Origin: Desulfosporosinus youngiae DSM 17734
GTDB lineage: Bacteria; Bacillota; Desulfitobacteriia; Desulfitobacteriales; Desulfitobacteriaceae
Reading direction: 5' to 3'
NCBI RefSeq assembly: GCF_000244895.1
Contig: NZ_CM001441.1
Span: 1,426,001 to 1,490,000, forward strand
DNA length: 64,000 nucleotides
Shown here: piece after piece, positions 6,568 to 15,521 of the stretch
Layout: each line of letters opens with the position of its first letter
Position numbering within the stretch: the stretch's first letter is position 1
The notes under the pieces: model-generated
What the model saw: the letters and a program-made list of their open reading frames with translations, nothing else
What the model was told of the DNA's origin: nothing
Databases searched by the model: none
Made by a program: the position numbers and the translations under genes

Positions 6568-8964
6568 ATGGGAATGAAGAAAGACTTCACAGTTAGCCGC
6601 CGCTCCTTTTTGAAATGGAGCGCTGCAGTGGGAAGCTCCATCTCCTTGGTTGGATGTATGCCTTCCGGTCAAGGCGGAGGTTCGGAACCTGCACTTGCTC
6701 AGGCCGGAAAACGACATGAGGGTGCCAAAGAATTGCCATCAATGTGCTGGCATAACTGCGGCGGTCGCTGTCAGCTTAAGGGTTGGGTAAAAGATGGAGT
6801 GGTCCTAAGTTTTAGCACCGACAATGTGGGAGATGACACATGGGAGAATCCCCAGGCACGCGCTTGTCCCAAGGGCCGCTCACAGCGTCAGCGTTTGTAT
6901 AGCCCAGACCGCTTGAAATATCCTATGAAGCGCGTTGGAGAGCGCGGATCAGGCAAGTTTGAGAAAATTTCCTGGGATGAAGCGCTGGATACCGTCGCTT
7001 CTGAACTAAAACGAGTTATTAGCACTTATGGCAATGAGGCCCTCTATTTTAATTATGCTTCCGGAGCAGGCGGTGTTGTCAATCAAAGCTATGTCGGCGG
7101 ACCTGCTGCAAGATTATTCAACATGCTTGGCGGATTTCTCAGTTTTTACGGAAACTATAGTCAAGCGAATTATATGTATGCCGTCCCTTACATGTTTGGT
7201 GCAGCCTACGGAGGAAGTTCTCCCACCACATTCCTTAAGGCGAAGCTGATTGTAATGTTTGGAGATAACCCGGCGAATACCCGGGTAGGCGGCTTAAACT
7301 CATCTTATTATTTGAAATTAGCCAAGAAAAATGGGGCCAGAATTATCGTCATCGATCCTGTTCATACGGATACAGCATCTACCTTTGCAGATCAATGGAT
7401 TCCTATTCGCCCAACCACAGATAGTGCTTTAGCGGCGGCTCTTGCTTATGTCATGATTACTGAAGGGTTGCATGATCAGGAATTCCTGGACAACTACTGT
7501 GTAGGCTTTGATGAAGCCCACATGCCGGAAGGAGTCCCTGCAGGAAATTCCTACAAAAGCTATATCTTAGGAGAAAGCGATGGCGAACCAAAAACTCCTG
7601 AATGGGCGTCTAAGCGTTGTGGTATTCCTACGGATACAATTATCAAGCTGGCTAGAGAAATTGGTGGAGCGAAACCTTGCTTTATTCTCCAAGGACGGGG
7701 AATGCAGCGGCATGCTTATGGAGAAACCATGGCTCTCTCCGTCGCATTGCTCGGTCCGTTGACAGGCAACGTCGGAATTCCGGGATCAAATCCGGGAATG
7801 TATGAAGGTGGTCCAGCCATCAAAATGGGATCATTTCCCACAGGAACAAACCCTGTGAAAACTAAAATCTCCTTTTATCTCTTCACAGATGCCATTGAAC
7901 GCGGAAAAGAATTCACGAAGGCTAATGCCGGCTTACAGGGAGCGGATAAATTAAGCACTGATATTAAATTCATCTTCAATTATGCAGGTAATGCTCTGAT
8001 TAATCAGCACGGAGATACGGGTCGAACGGCTAAACTCTTAAAAGACACCAGTAAATGTGAATTTATTCTCGGTATGGATACCTTTATGACCTCGAGCATG
8101 CAGTACTGTGATATTGTCCTGCCCGGAACCACTCAGTTCGAGTCCGAAGATATCTGCAGCCGTTCACTAAGCGTCGGCATGGCGGTCTTCGGCCATAAAC
8201 TCGTAGAACCGCTCTATGATTGTCGTACACCTTATGATATTTTCACTGACCTAGCCGATCGATTTGGTCTAAAGGATCAGTTTACCGAAGGGAAAACAGA
8301 GGAAGATTTCCTTAAGGCCGCAGTTGCCGCTGCTCAGGCAGCTCACAAGGACTTCCCAAGTTATGAAGAGTTTAAGGCTAAAGGAATTTACAAGACGAAA
8401 CCAACGGAAGTCGTTGCTTATAAGGACTTTAGAGAAGACCCGGCGGCTAACCCCCTGAAAACTCCTTCCGGCAAGATTGAACTATTCTCGAAACAACTCT
8501 TTGATATGAATAATCCTAAAGAAATTCCGGCGATTCCCAAATATATTCCTGCCTGGGAAGGTCCGGAAGATCCCTTAAAGGCTACCTATCCTTTACAGTG
8601 TATCGGTCACCATTCCAAGCGCCGGGTCCATTCCACCTTTGATAATATTCCCTGGCTTGAAGAAGCAGAGGCGCAAAGAGTCTGGATCCATACCAAGGAT
8701 GCCGAAGCAAGGGGCATTAAGAATGGAGACCTGGTGAAAATCTTCAATGAGCGTGGAACGGTTATGATCCCAGCCAGAGTAACTCCCCGAATCACCCCCG
8801 GTGTCTGCAGTATTCCTCAGGGTGCCTGGTATACGCCGGACAAAAATGGTGTCGACATCCGAGGCTGCATGAACACCTTAACAACCTGGAAGCATACTCC
8901 ATTAGCCTGGGGTAATCCTCAGCACACCAATTTAGTTCAAATCGAAAAAGTGAAAAACGTTTAG
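6568..8964 (+). CDS. dmsA: DMSO-reductase-family molybdopterin oxidoreductase, catalytic subunit
   Basis: A 798-residue anaerobic terminal reductase subunit. A twin-arginine signal (SRRSFLKW, residues 10-17) precedes a hydrophobic stretch ending LVGC, which could be a lipobox. CWHNCGGRC near residue 60 with a later Cys supplies the Fe-S cluster. The region GGFLSFYGNYSQANYMY (about 190) has Ser where DmsA carries its molybdenum ligand, unlike the Cys or Asp of nitrate and formate enzymes. The C-terminal MoCo dinucleotide domain has HSKRRVHSTFDN. It is followed 12 bases later by the Fe-S subunit and a membrane anchor. The true acceptor (DMSO, TMAO or another S- or N-oxide) cannot be told from sequence. 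Confidence 0.93.
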   Translation: MGMKKDFTVSRRSFLKWSAAVGSSISLVGCMPSGQGGGSEPALAQAGKRHEGAKELPSMCWHNCGGRCQLKGWVKDGVVLSFSTDNVGDDTWENPQARACPKGRSQRQRLYSPDRLKYPMKRVGERGSGKFEKISWDEALDTVASELKRVISTYGNEALYFNYASGAGGVVNQSYVGGPAARLFNMLGGFLSFYGNYSQANYMYAVPYMFGAAYGGSSPTTFLKAKLIVMFGDNPANTRVGGLNSSYYLKLAKKNGARIIVIDPVHTDTASTFADQWIPIRPTTDSALAAALAYVMITEGLHDQEFLDNYCVGFDEAHMPEGVPAGNSYKSYILGESDGEPKTPEWASKRCGIPTDTIIKLAREIGGAKPCFILQGRGMQRHAYGETMALSVALLGPLTGNVGIPGSNPGMYEGGPAIKMGSFPTGTNPVKTKISFYLFTDAIERGKEFTKANAGLQGADKLSTDIKFIFNYAGNALINQHGDTGRTAKLLKDTSKCEFILGMDTFMTSSMQYCDIVLPGTTQFESEDICSRSLSVGMAVFGHKLVEPLYDCRTPYDIFTDLADRFGLKDQFTEGKTEEDFLKAAVAAAQAAHKDFPSYEEFKAKGIYKTKPTEVVAYKDFREDPAANPLKTPSGKIELFSKQLFDMNNPKEIPAIPKYIPAWEGPEDPLKATYPLQCIGHHSKRRVHSTFDNIPWLEEAEAQRVWIHTKDAEARGIKNGDLVKIFNERGTVMIPARVTPRITPGVCSIPQGAWYTPDKNGVDIRGCMNTLTTWKHTPLAWGNPQHTNLVQIEKVKNV

Positions 8965-8976
8965 GAGGTGACCTGA

Positions 8977-9549
8977 ATGACTAAACAATTAGGATTTCAC
9001 ATTGATCAACAAAGCTGTATAGGCTGTTTTACTTGTCAAATTGCCTGTAAAGATAAAAATGGTTTAGAAGCCGGAGAATACTGGCGTGAAGTTCATGAAT
9101 TTACAGGGGGCAGCAGTGAGGAACAAAACGGTGTCATTCGCAGCAATGTCTATGCTTACTGGTTGTCCATGGCCTGCAATCACTGTGAGCGGCCAAAATG
9201 TGCAGCCAACTGTCCGACGGGTGCTATGCATAAACGAGAGGAAGACGGCATTGTCTTAGTCGACCAGGAGAAATGCATCGGCTGTGGCATGTGCGTATGG
9301 TCCTGTCCTTATGGAGCTCCTCAATTAATCAACAAAACTTCGAGTAAGTGTAATTTCTGCATCGACCTGCTTGAAGAAGGTAAACAGCCTGCCTGTGTCG
9401 GAGCCTGCTTTATGAGAGCCTTGGACTACGGTCCTATTGATGAGCTGAAAGCTAAATATGGTGCTCTGGCCGATGTTAAAGGACTTCCTTCCTCCAGTGT
9501 TACAGGCCCGTCAGTGACCATTACTCCTCATAAGGACTCGATTAAATAG
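8977..9549 (+). CDS. dmsB: DmsB-type four-cluster ferredoxin subunit
   Basis: A 190-residue electron-transfer subunit with four Cys clusters: CIGCFTCQIAC near residue 15, CNHCERPKCAANCPTG near 67, CIGCGMCVWSCPYG near 98, and CNFC..CVGAC near 125-145. It passes electrons from the membrane anchor to the catalytic subunit. AGGAGG lies just ahead of its ATG and overlaps the end of dmsA. It belongs to a three-gene dmsABC-type operon. Confidence 0.94.
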   Translation: MTKQLGFHIDQQSCIGCFTCQIACKDKNGLEAGEYWREVHEFTGGSSEEQNGVIRSNVYAYWLSMACNHCERPKCAANCPTGAMHKREEDGIVLVDQEKCIGCGMCVWSCPYGAPQLINKTSSKCNFCIDLLEEGKQPACVGACFMRALDYGPIDELKAKYGALADVKGLPSSSVTGPSVTITPHKDSIK

Positions 9550-9565
9550 AAAGGAGGGCGTAACT

Positions 9566-10393
9566 ATGCATGATTTGCCATTGATTATTTTCACGTTAAC
9601 TGTACAAGCAGCGGTCGGGGTCTTCTTGTGGTCCACTATTTCACGCCTCAGAAATCAGGAAGTGCCCTATGCCAAAACCACGACCTTAACCGCACTGATT
9701 TTAACAACGGTCGGCATTATTTTCTCCCTCTTTCACCTGGGAAAGCCCTTCATGGCTTTTAGCAGTTTGAGTAAACTGTTCAGTTCACCTTTAAGCCAGG
9801 AAATTTTCTTCAGTGGCGGTTTCTTTGTCTTGGTAGCCATTGCTTACTATTTTGAACGATCTGCCCAAATCAATGACAAACTTAAGGCGATATGGAGCGT
9901 TGTCACTAGTTTTGTAGGATTGGTAGCTGTCAATTCCATGGCGATCGTCTATATGAATACGGTCTTTTCGGCTTGGCAGAGCTGGAACACGCTGGTGGAC
10001 TTTTATGCAGCGACCCTCATCTTGGGGGCAGTGGTCTTTCTGCTGACTACATGTGAACATAAAACGGAAAAAATGTTCAGATTAGACTTGATTATGCTCG
10101 TAGTCGTGCTGGTGCAGATGGCATTAGTCCCCAGCTTCATGGCAAGCTTAGGCGCAGCCTCCGGCGCGGCTCAGCAGAGTGCAGCTTTGCTGACAGGTGC
10201 TTACGGAGTAGCCTTTGTAGTTCGCTGGGTCCTGGTTCTGGGCGGCGTATTCTTGATGCTGATCTCACAAAGCGGACGATTAGCCGGGAAAGCCGGTACT
10301 TTATATGTGGCTTCCGGGGTTCTGATCGTGGGTATGTTCATTGGCAGATATCTCTTCTATGCTACCGGTGTAGCCTCGGGTATTGGTTTGTAG
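9566..10393 (+). CDS. dmsC: DmsC-type membrane anchor subunit
   Basis: A 275-residue integral membrane protein with about eight hydrophobic helices. It matches the DmsC layout in length, in the FHLGKP motif (residues 54-59) and in the C-terminal GRYLFYATG. It should oxidise menaquinol and anchor DmsAB. AAAGGAGG precedes the ATG and spacing to dmsB is 16 bases, so it is the third operon gene. A strong terminator follows. Quinol specificity is inferred. Confidence 0.88.
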   Translation: MHDLPLIIFTLTVQAAVGVFLWSTISRLRNQEVPYAKTTTLTALILTTVGIIFSLFHLGKPFMAFSSLSKLFSSPLSQEIFFSGGFFVLVAIAYYFERSAQINDKLKAIWSVVTSFVGLVAVNSMAIVYMNTVFSAWQSWNTLVDFYAATLILGAVVFLLTTCEHKTEKMFRLDLIMLVVVLVQMALVPSFMASLGAASGAAQQSAALLTGAYGVAFVVRWVLVLGGVFLMLISQSGRLAGKAGTLYVASGVLIVGMFIGRYLFYATGVASGIGL

Positions 10394-10434
10394 CAAGCAG
10401 AAGTCTTAAGGTTAAATCAAGGAAAATATACTTC

Positions 10435-10465
10435 ACCCGTGAACATGAAGGTCATGTTCACGGGT
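10435..10465 (+). terminator. terminator of dms operon
   Basis: ACCCGTGAACATGA and TCATGTTCACGGGT form a perfect 14-bp stem with loop AGG, followed by TTTTCTTATT. The remaining bases to 10715 show no gene. Confidence 0.9.
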
Positions 10466-10715
10466 TTTCTTATTCTATCAGACGTAAGATTCAACTAAAT
10501 ATTGGGAAACATTGGCTGATTTGTTTTTTCAAAACTTAATTAAAGGGAATCTTGCTGACAAAGGCGAATTCTTAATGCAATAAATTCAGCTTCAGTGATT
10601 ATTCCTCACTAAGATGTACGATACTAAACGCAGAAGCTTCGCATCAGTTAGTCCGAAGATAAAACTCACTGAATCTTTAAACCAAGGATGAAGTGAGAAT
10701 AAAGGAGAGCTATTC

Positions 10716-11489
10716 ATGGAACATGTCTTAATAAAAACCCATCAGTTAACAAAACGATATGGCCCTGTGTCCGTTGTCAAAGGTCTAAACCTGGAGGTTA
10801 AGAGCGGAGAAATCTTCGGCTTTTTGGGACCGAATGGTGCCGGTAAGACAACCACCATCAAAATGTTAACCGGCCTGCTGGATCCCAGTGAAGGAGAGGC
10901 TTATATTTGCGGTTACGATATTAGCCGGCAGTCGACTCAAGCCAAAGCAATGATGGCCTATGTGCCTGATCAGCCGAAATTATATGGCAAACTTTCGGCA
11001 AGAGAATTTTTACATCTCGTCTCCGCCCTTTACCGGGTACCTAAAAATGTCATGCAGGAACGAGCGGAGCAGCTTTTAGCCATGTTTGGGCTTCAGAACC
11101 GGGCGGATGAGTTATTGGAGGGCTATTCTCACGGTATGCGGCAAAAGGTCGTATTGGCGTCGGCCTTGATCCATCAGCCCAAGGTAATCCTTCTCGATGA
11201 ACCGACCGTCGGTCTTGACCCCGCCAGTGCGCGGCTGTTGAAAGATGTCCTGCAGGAGATGGCCCGACAGGGAGTCGCCGTTTTTGTGTCGACTCATATT
11301 CTGGAGATCGCTGAAAGAATGTGCCATCGTGTCGCTATCCTCAAAGACGGTCAACTGATCGCGCAGGGCAGCCCGGATGAACTGCGTCAAAAGGTCGGAC
11401 ATGGCGGAGAAAGCTTGGAGGATATCTTCCTGGAGCTGACGGGCGGTAACGAAAATGCGGAACTCATCAGAAGCTTAGAGGAGGGATAA
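10716..11489 (+). CDS. ABC transporter ATP-binding protein
   Basis: A 257-residue ATPase of the ABC-2 export type. Walker A GPNGAGKTT (about 38-46), the variant signature YSHGMRQK, Walker B VILLDEPTVGLDP and the switch His in FVSTHILEI are all present. It energises the permease encoded 4 bases downstream, and that gene's AGAGGAGGG site lies inside the end of this one. The substrate is unknown. A near-copy of its last 40 bases sits at 2395-2438. Confidence 0.93.
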   Translation: MEHVLIKTHQLTKRYGPVSVVKGLNLEVKSGEIFGFLGPNGAGKTTTIKMLTGLLDPSEGEAYICGYDISRQSTQAKAMMAYVPDQPKLYGKLSAREFLHLVSALYRVPKNVMQERAEQLLAMFGLQNRADELLEGYSHGMRQKVVLASALIHQPKVILLDEPTVGLDPASARLLKDVLQEMARQGVAVFVSTHILEIAERMCHRVAILKDGQLIAQGSPDELRQKVGHGGESLEDIFLELTGGNENAELIRSLEEG

Positions 11490-11492
11490 CGA

Positions 11493-13352
11493 ATGAAACT
11501 ATTATTTCCACCTCCTCTGATGGACCCACCGCCGGAGCAATCCTTCAGACAAGACTTTATGTTGCTGCTAAAAAACCAGCTGCGGGTGAGCTGGAACAAG
11601 ATGCGACATAGGTCGGTGGGTGCGTTAATCGGAATGGTTGTCGTGTTGATTGGGTTAAGCGCCATGATCGGTTCCTTGGGGTATTTTGCCTATGGAGCTT
11701 TACAGACCATGCCTCCACAAACAGTCCAGGGTTTTCTCTCCTTGTTATTTATGGTTGGATTAGGCGGTCAGATTTTCTTTGGCATTACTGCGGCCTTTGC
11801 TACCCTATACATGTCTGATGATCTGGAACTGCTTTTCATGGCCCCCGTACCTCTCAAGGTGGTTTTTGCTGTAAAGTCCCTGTCGGTGATCGGAAGCAAC
11901 TTATTGACAGCCCTTTTGTTTGCCTTCCTGCCGGGAGTTTTTTATGGCTTACTCTTTCAAGCCGGAGCCTCATTTTATGGTCTGGTACTCTTAGTCGGTT
12001 TAGGATTGTGGGCAAGCGGAACTGCCGTAGCCGAACTAATCAATCTGCTGGTGATGCGTATTGTACCCCCTCATCGGAGCAAAGAAGCGATTGGCTTTAT
12101 CGGTGCTTTAGCAGGTATTTTAATTGCAATCCTTTTTCAGATCCCCAATATGCTGATCAATAGGGAAGAGGAATTCAACCTCGGAGCGTGGCTGGCAGGA
12201 CAGGAGCAATTGCTCAGCGTAATGGACTTCTTCCCCTGGGGATGGGGCGCACGGGCTTTAGTGGCGGGGATTTCAGGAAACGTTCTTGAAGGACTCGGGT
12301 GGAGCGTGCTGATCCTCTGTATGGGCGTGTTCCTTTTTGTGCTGGCATTCAATCTGGTCGAGCGGGGCTTCCGGCGCGGATTTATTTCCCTCAGCCAAGG
12401 AGAAGGCGGCAGACGCCGCAAAAAGAGGGTTGCTGCGGTCAATGGAGAAGCCTATCGGCAAAAGGAGACTAATTATTTAGTCTTTAAGGAAGAAGCCGCC
12501 CGTTCTGCTTCGCCTTGGCTGGGAATGTGGGCAGTAGCCAAGAAAGATTTACTGTCTATGAAACGTGACACCCGGGAATGGTTTGGCTATATGGTTCCTT
12601 TGATTATCATGCTTTTCTTTATTGGCCAACACCTGTTTCTGAAGGTGCAATCCAGCAATAGCAGCTTAATAACCGTTTTAATAATGTACACCATTATGTT
12701 CAGCGGTAATATGGCGTTGCAATCCTTCGGCCGGGAGGGAGAATCCGACTGGCTCCTAAACAGTGTTCCCCTTGCCGGCTGGCCGGTGGTATGGGGGAAA
12801 TTAGTGGCCGCAATTCTTCCAACCCTAGTCTTAATGGAGGCTCTATTAGTCGGTACTGCGTTAGCAATTGGCGTTTCCCCGACTCTCATAGTTGCCCTGG
12901 CCTTTGGAGCGGTGCTTCTTTCCTTGGGATCCAGCGCGATCGGGCTCTTTTATTCCATTAATAACTGCCGCTATAATCCGGACACTCCGCAACAAAGGAT
13001 TTCCCCCGGTGCTTCCTTAATTATGTATCTCATTAACTTGTTTTTTATCCTCTTCTTAGCACTGGGTCTTATCTACCTGTTTCAGCCGGATGAGCTGGTC
13101 AGAATTGTCCGGGAAATTCCGCCGGTTTCCTTTGAAGGGGGTTTTCTGTCAGGGATAATTTACGGATTGTATCTCTTGAGCAGGCCATTGCTGTGGGCGG
13201 CATCCTGGCGGATTTTACTGGGAATAATCGTGACCCTGGGAGTATGGTCCTTAATGTTCTTCGGCTTTATGGCTGCTACCGTCCGGCAAAGCAGGAAAGG
13301 TTTCCGGGTTGCGATCGTGACTGGTAAAAAGACCAGGAAGAAGCGGAGATAA
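11493..13352 (+). CDS. ABC exporter permease, ABC-2 type
   Basis: A 619-residue membrane protein with two blocks of hydrophobic helices (about residues 45-300 and 365-600) separated by a basic stretch GGRRRKKRV near 307. It resembles the putative ABC exporter family in which one long permease pairs with a single ATPase. Coupling to the ATPase gene is tight (4-base gap), so the two form one exporter. Cargo cannot be deduced. The extreme C-terminus is strongly basic (KKTRKKRR), as expected for a cytoplasmic tail. Confidence 0.87.
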   Translation: MKLLFPPPLMDPPPEQSFRQDFMLLLKNQLRVSWNKMRHRSVGALIGMVVVLIGLSAMIGSLGYFAYGALQTMPPQTVQGFLSLLFMVGLGGQIFFGITAAFATLYMSDDLELLFMAPVPLKVVFAVKSLSVIGSNLLTALLFAFLPGVFYGLLFQAGASFYGLVLLVGLGLWASGTAVAELINLLVMRIVPPHRSKEAIGFIGALAGILIAILFQIPNMLINREEEFNLGAWLAGQEQLLSVMDFFPWGWGARALVAGISGNVLEGLGWSVLILCMGVFLFVLAFNLVERGFRRGFISLSQGEGGRRRKKRVAAVNGEAYRQKETNYLVFKEEAARSASPWLGMWAVAKKDLLSMKRDTREWFGYMVPLIIMLFFIGQHLFLKVQSSNSSLITVLIMYTIMFSGNMALQSFGREGESDWLLNSVPLAGWPVVWGKLVAAILPTLVLMEALLVGTALAIGVSPTLIVALAFGAVLLSLGSSAIGLFYSINNCRYNPDTPQQRISPGASLIMYLINLFFILFLALGLIYLFQPDELVRIVREIPPVSFEGGFLSGIIYGLYLLSRPLLWAASWRILLGIIVTLGVWSLMFFGFMAATVRQSRKGFRVAIVTGKKTRKKRR

Positions 13353-13399
13353 AGGATTGTAATAGGTCAGAGGAATTAGTAAAATAAGGTATGGTGCTT

Positions 13400-13636
13400 A
13401 TGCCGAAAAATGAAGACTATTTGAATTCAAAATTAGAATGGAGTCAACGCCGAATGGATGCCTTAGACCAAATCGAGGCAAAACTTAAAATGATGAAAAA
13501 GCTTGCTGAATTTGCCAGAGACTATAAACTTAACAGCAAGCAAATTGAACAAATAAACGCTAAACTGCATAGATACCGGCAAGAAGTTATCTTTTTGGAT
13601 GAACAAAGTAAAACCTTCTGGCTTGATGCCCACTAA
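13400..13636 (+). CDS. small coiled-coil protein, unknown function
   Basis: About 78 residues, highly charged and predicted as two long helices (ALDQIEAKLKMMKKLAEFAR, then QIEQINAKLHRYRQEVIFL). No family is recognised. An in-frame ATG at 13391 is possible, but 13400 has the better upstream AAGGT. It lies 11 bases before the YjfB-like gene and is probably co-transcribed with it. Confidence 0.6.
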   Translation: MPKNEDYLNSKLEWSQRRMDALDQIEAKLKMMKKLAEFARDYKLNSKQIEQINAKLHRYRQEVIFLDEQSKTFWLDAH

Positions 13637-13654
13637 TTTTAAGGAGGAGTGAAT

Positions 13655-13852
13655 GTGGATATTGCCGCACTGTCAATTGTCCATAATCAAAACAAAGTTC
13701 AAGAACAAGCGAGTCTGGCCGTTATGAAGATGGCTATGGATGCTGCCCAAAATCAAAGCGATTCCCTGATAGCATCTCAAGGGATACAGACTAAAGCCAT
13801 GGAAACATCGATTCAGCCTTTCCTTGGAGCAAATCTGGATATCAGAACGTGA
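13655..13852 (+). CDS. YjfB-family putative motility protein
   Basis: A 66-residue protein beginning MDIAALSIVHNQNKVQEQAS, with a mid-region VMKMAMDAAQ. This matches the short YjfB family that is often found near flagellar or spore genes and whose role is unknown. The GTG at 13655 is the start: AGGAGG lies 7 bases upstream, while the GTG two codons earlier overlaps that site. The stop codon overlaps a partial GGGGGACAGGT palindrome. Confidence 0.75.
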   Translation: MDIAALSIVHNQNKVQEQASLAVMKMAMDAAQNQSDSLIASQGIQTKAMETSIQPFLGANLDIRT

Positions 13853-13877
13853 AACAGGGGGACAGGTGAGGTGTTTC
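13851..13877. repeat. partial GGGACAGGT-family element
   Basis: GAAACAGGGGGACAGGT followed by GAGGTGTTTC carries the left-half motif of the palindrome family and starts at the stop codon of the YjfB-like gene. Confidence 0.5.
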
Positions 13878-13933
13878 AGGTAAGAATCATGGGAATGGTT
13901 AGTTGTAGCTGTTCCTGGTAAAGAGAAACATTT

Positions 13934-13975
13934 AAGACAGGTCTGTTGTTTTTGAAAAAGCAACAGACCTGTCTT
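13934..13975 (+). terminator. terminator, 15-bp stem
   Basis: AAGACAGGTCTGTTG and CAACAGACCTGTCTT pair around TTTTTGAAAAAG, followed by TTTT. The stem also contains GACAGGT, so it may derive from the same palindrome family. Confidence 0.85.
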
Positions 13976-14071
13976 TTTTGCTGACAATACTTTTGGGCTT
14001 TATTGCCAACATAATGTTAGCTGTTTAGGCAAGAATAAGCTTTGGAAATAAACAATTAGGAGGCTTCTTTA

Positions 14072-14320
14072 ATGAATAAGACAACTAATTCTCAAGGAAC
14101 ACAACAAACTCCTCAACAATTCGAACAACAAGCTCAGCAGGCCCGGCAAGGTGAGCAAAAAGCTGAAAACTTTAACGCTCAAAATTCCGGCAGTCAGAGC
14201 GGTCAACAAGGTCAGGCACAACAAGCTCAATTTACAAGCGCTGCCCAACAGCAAAACCAAACTATGACCCAAGCGGAAATGAATCAGAAGCAACAAGCAT
14301 TTAAACAAAGTCAAAATTAG
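14072..14320 (+). CDS. Gln-rich small protein, possibly spore-related
   Basis: An 82-residue hydrophilic, low-complexity protein with about one third glutamine. It has many QQ pairs, no Cys or Trp, and no hydrophobic core. AGGAGG lies 8 bases before the ATG, so translation is well supported. The composition and QQ-rich repeats recall gamma-type small acid-soluble spore proteins, but the defining repeats of that family are not clear, so this is only a suggestion. A 21-bp palindrome follows as the likely terminator. Confidence 0.6.
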   Translation: MNKTTNSQGTQQTPQQFEQQAQQARQGEQKAENFNAQNSGSQSGQQGQAQQAQFTSAAQQQNQTMTQAEMNQKQQAFKQSQN

Positions 14321-14338
14321 TTTGACCGTAATAGTCGT

Positions 14339-14393
14339 GAAAACAGAGGGACAGGTACGTGCTTCAAAACACCGTACCTGTCCCTCTGTTTTC
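14339..14393. repeat. 21-bp perfect GGGACAGGT palindrome / terminator
   Basis: The arms 14339-14359 and 14373-14393 are perfectly complementary. The core is AGAGGGACAGGTACG and the loop is TGCTTCAAAACAC. It lies 19 bases past the stop of the Gln-rich gene. Confidence 0.8.
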
Positions 14394-14407
14394 AACGATT
14401 TTCACCG

Positions 14408-15409
14408 ATGAAGCAACTTGTGTTATCCTATAAAGAGATAGAAAGATCGATGGGGTGGAGATACTTGAAGGCAATTATGCTTGGGATATTGGCGTCACTA
14501 TTTTTTGCAGTGACTTTTGTTTTAAACCGTGCTATGGATTTATCGGGCGGGAGCTGGATATGGAGTGCAGTTCTCAGATATGTTTTCATGGTCCCGCCTC
14601 TGCTTATTCTTGTCTTGGCAAGAAGAAATCTAAAACCGCTCTTAATAGATATGCGTCAAAGACCCATGATTTGGCTTGTCTGGAGTACTGTAGGCTTCGG
14701 GATTTTTTATGCACCCCTTTGCTTCGCAGCAGATTATGGACCCTCTTGGCTGGTCGCAAGCATGTGGCAGATTACGATTGTAGCCGGTTCTCTGCTTGCT
14801 CCATTCTTTCATACCGCAATCCAAACCGAATCGGGATTGAAGATAGTCCGTTCATCTATACCTGTGAAAGGGCTGGCTGTTTCCCTGATCATCCTCTTGG
14901 GAATTGCGCTGATTCAGCTGCAGCAGGCTCAGGTTCTTACGGCTAAAGAGATCACCTTCGGAATTTTACCCGTGTTAATGGCTGCCTTTGCTTATCCTTT
15001 GGGTAATCGTAAAATGATGGCTGCTTGCGGGGAACGATTTGACACTTATCAAAGAGTTCTTGGAATGACCCTGGCCAGTCTCCCTTTTTGGCTCATATTG
15101 TCCCTTATCGGGGTGGCGAAAGTAGGACTCCCGAGTGGCAATCAGATGCTGCAATCGGTGATTGTTGCCCTTTCCTCCGGTGTCATAGCTACGATCCTTT
15201 TTTTCTCGGCAACGGATATGACAAAGGGCAATGTCCGCAAGCTTGCAGCTGTGGAAGCAACCCAGTCCGGGGAAGTGATTTTTGCTCTTCTCGGAGAACT
15301 GCTAATCCTTCATGGACCGTATCCTACGCTTTGGTCTATCCCGGGAATGCTTCTAGTCGTTCTGGGCATGATTTTGCATAGTTTTCTCGGGCGGGGGAAA
15401 AAGGGCTAA
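14408..15409 (+). CDS. DMT-superfamily multidrug-resistance-type exporter
   Basis: A 333-residue membrane protein with about ten hydrophobic helices. It resembles the EmrE-like putative multidrug efflux family (PF13536 type): AIMLGILASLFFAVTFVLNR at the first helix, GPSWLVASMWQITIVAGSL in mid-protein, and VEATQSGEVIFALLGE before the last helices. The substrate is not known. The start is uncertain: 14408 gives the longest form, but no strong ribosome binding site precedes it, and ATG 14450 or 14477 would keep all helices. It is monocistronic. Confidence 0.78.
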   Translation: MKQLVLSYKEIERSMGWRYLKAIMLGILASLFFAVTFVLNRAMDLSGGSWIWSAVLRYVFMVPPLLILVLARRNLKPLLIDMRQRPMIWLVWSTVGFGIFYAPLCFAADYGPSWLVASMWQITIVAGSLLAPFFHTAIQTESGLKIVRSSIPVKGLAVSLIILLGIALIQLQQAQVLTAKEITFGILPVLMAAFAYPLGNRKMMAACGERFDTYQRVLGMTLASLPFWLILSLIGVAKVGLPSGNQMLQSVIVALSSGVIATILFFSATDMTKGNVRKLAAVEATQSGEVIFALLGELLILHGPYPTLWSIPGMLLVVLGMILHSFLGRGKKG

Positions 15410-15521
15410 GTTTCCGGATACTATTCCAGATGAACGTATTTGGGGAAAAACTTCAGAAACCTTATGATCAGATTACCAATACTAAATTATTGAGAAAACT
15501 TATAGGGGGATAAATGTACAT

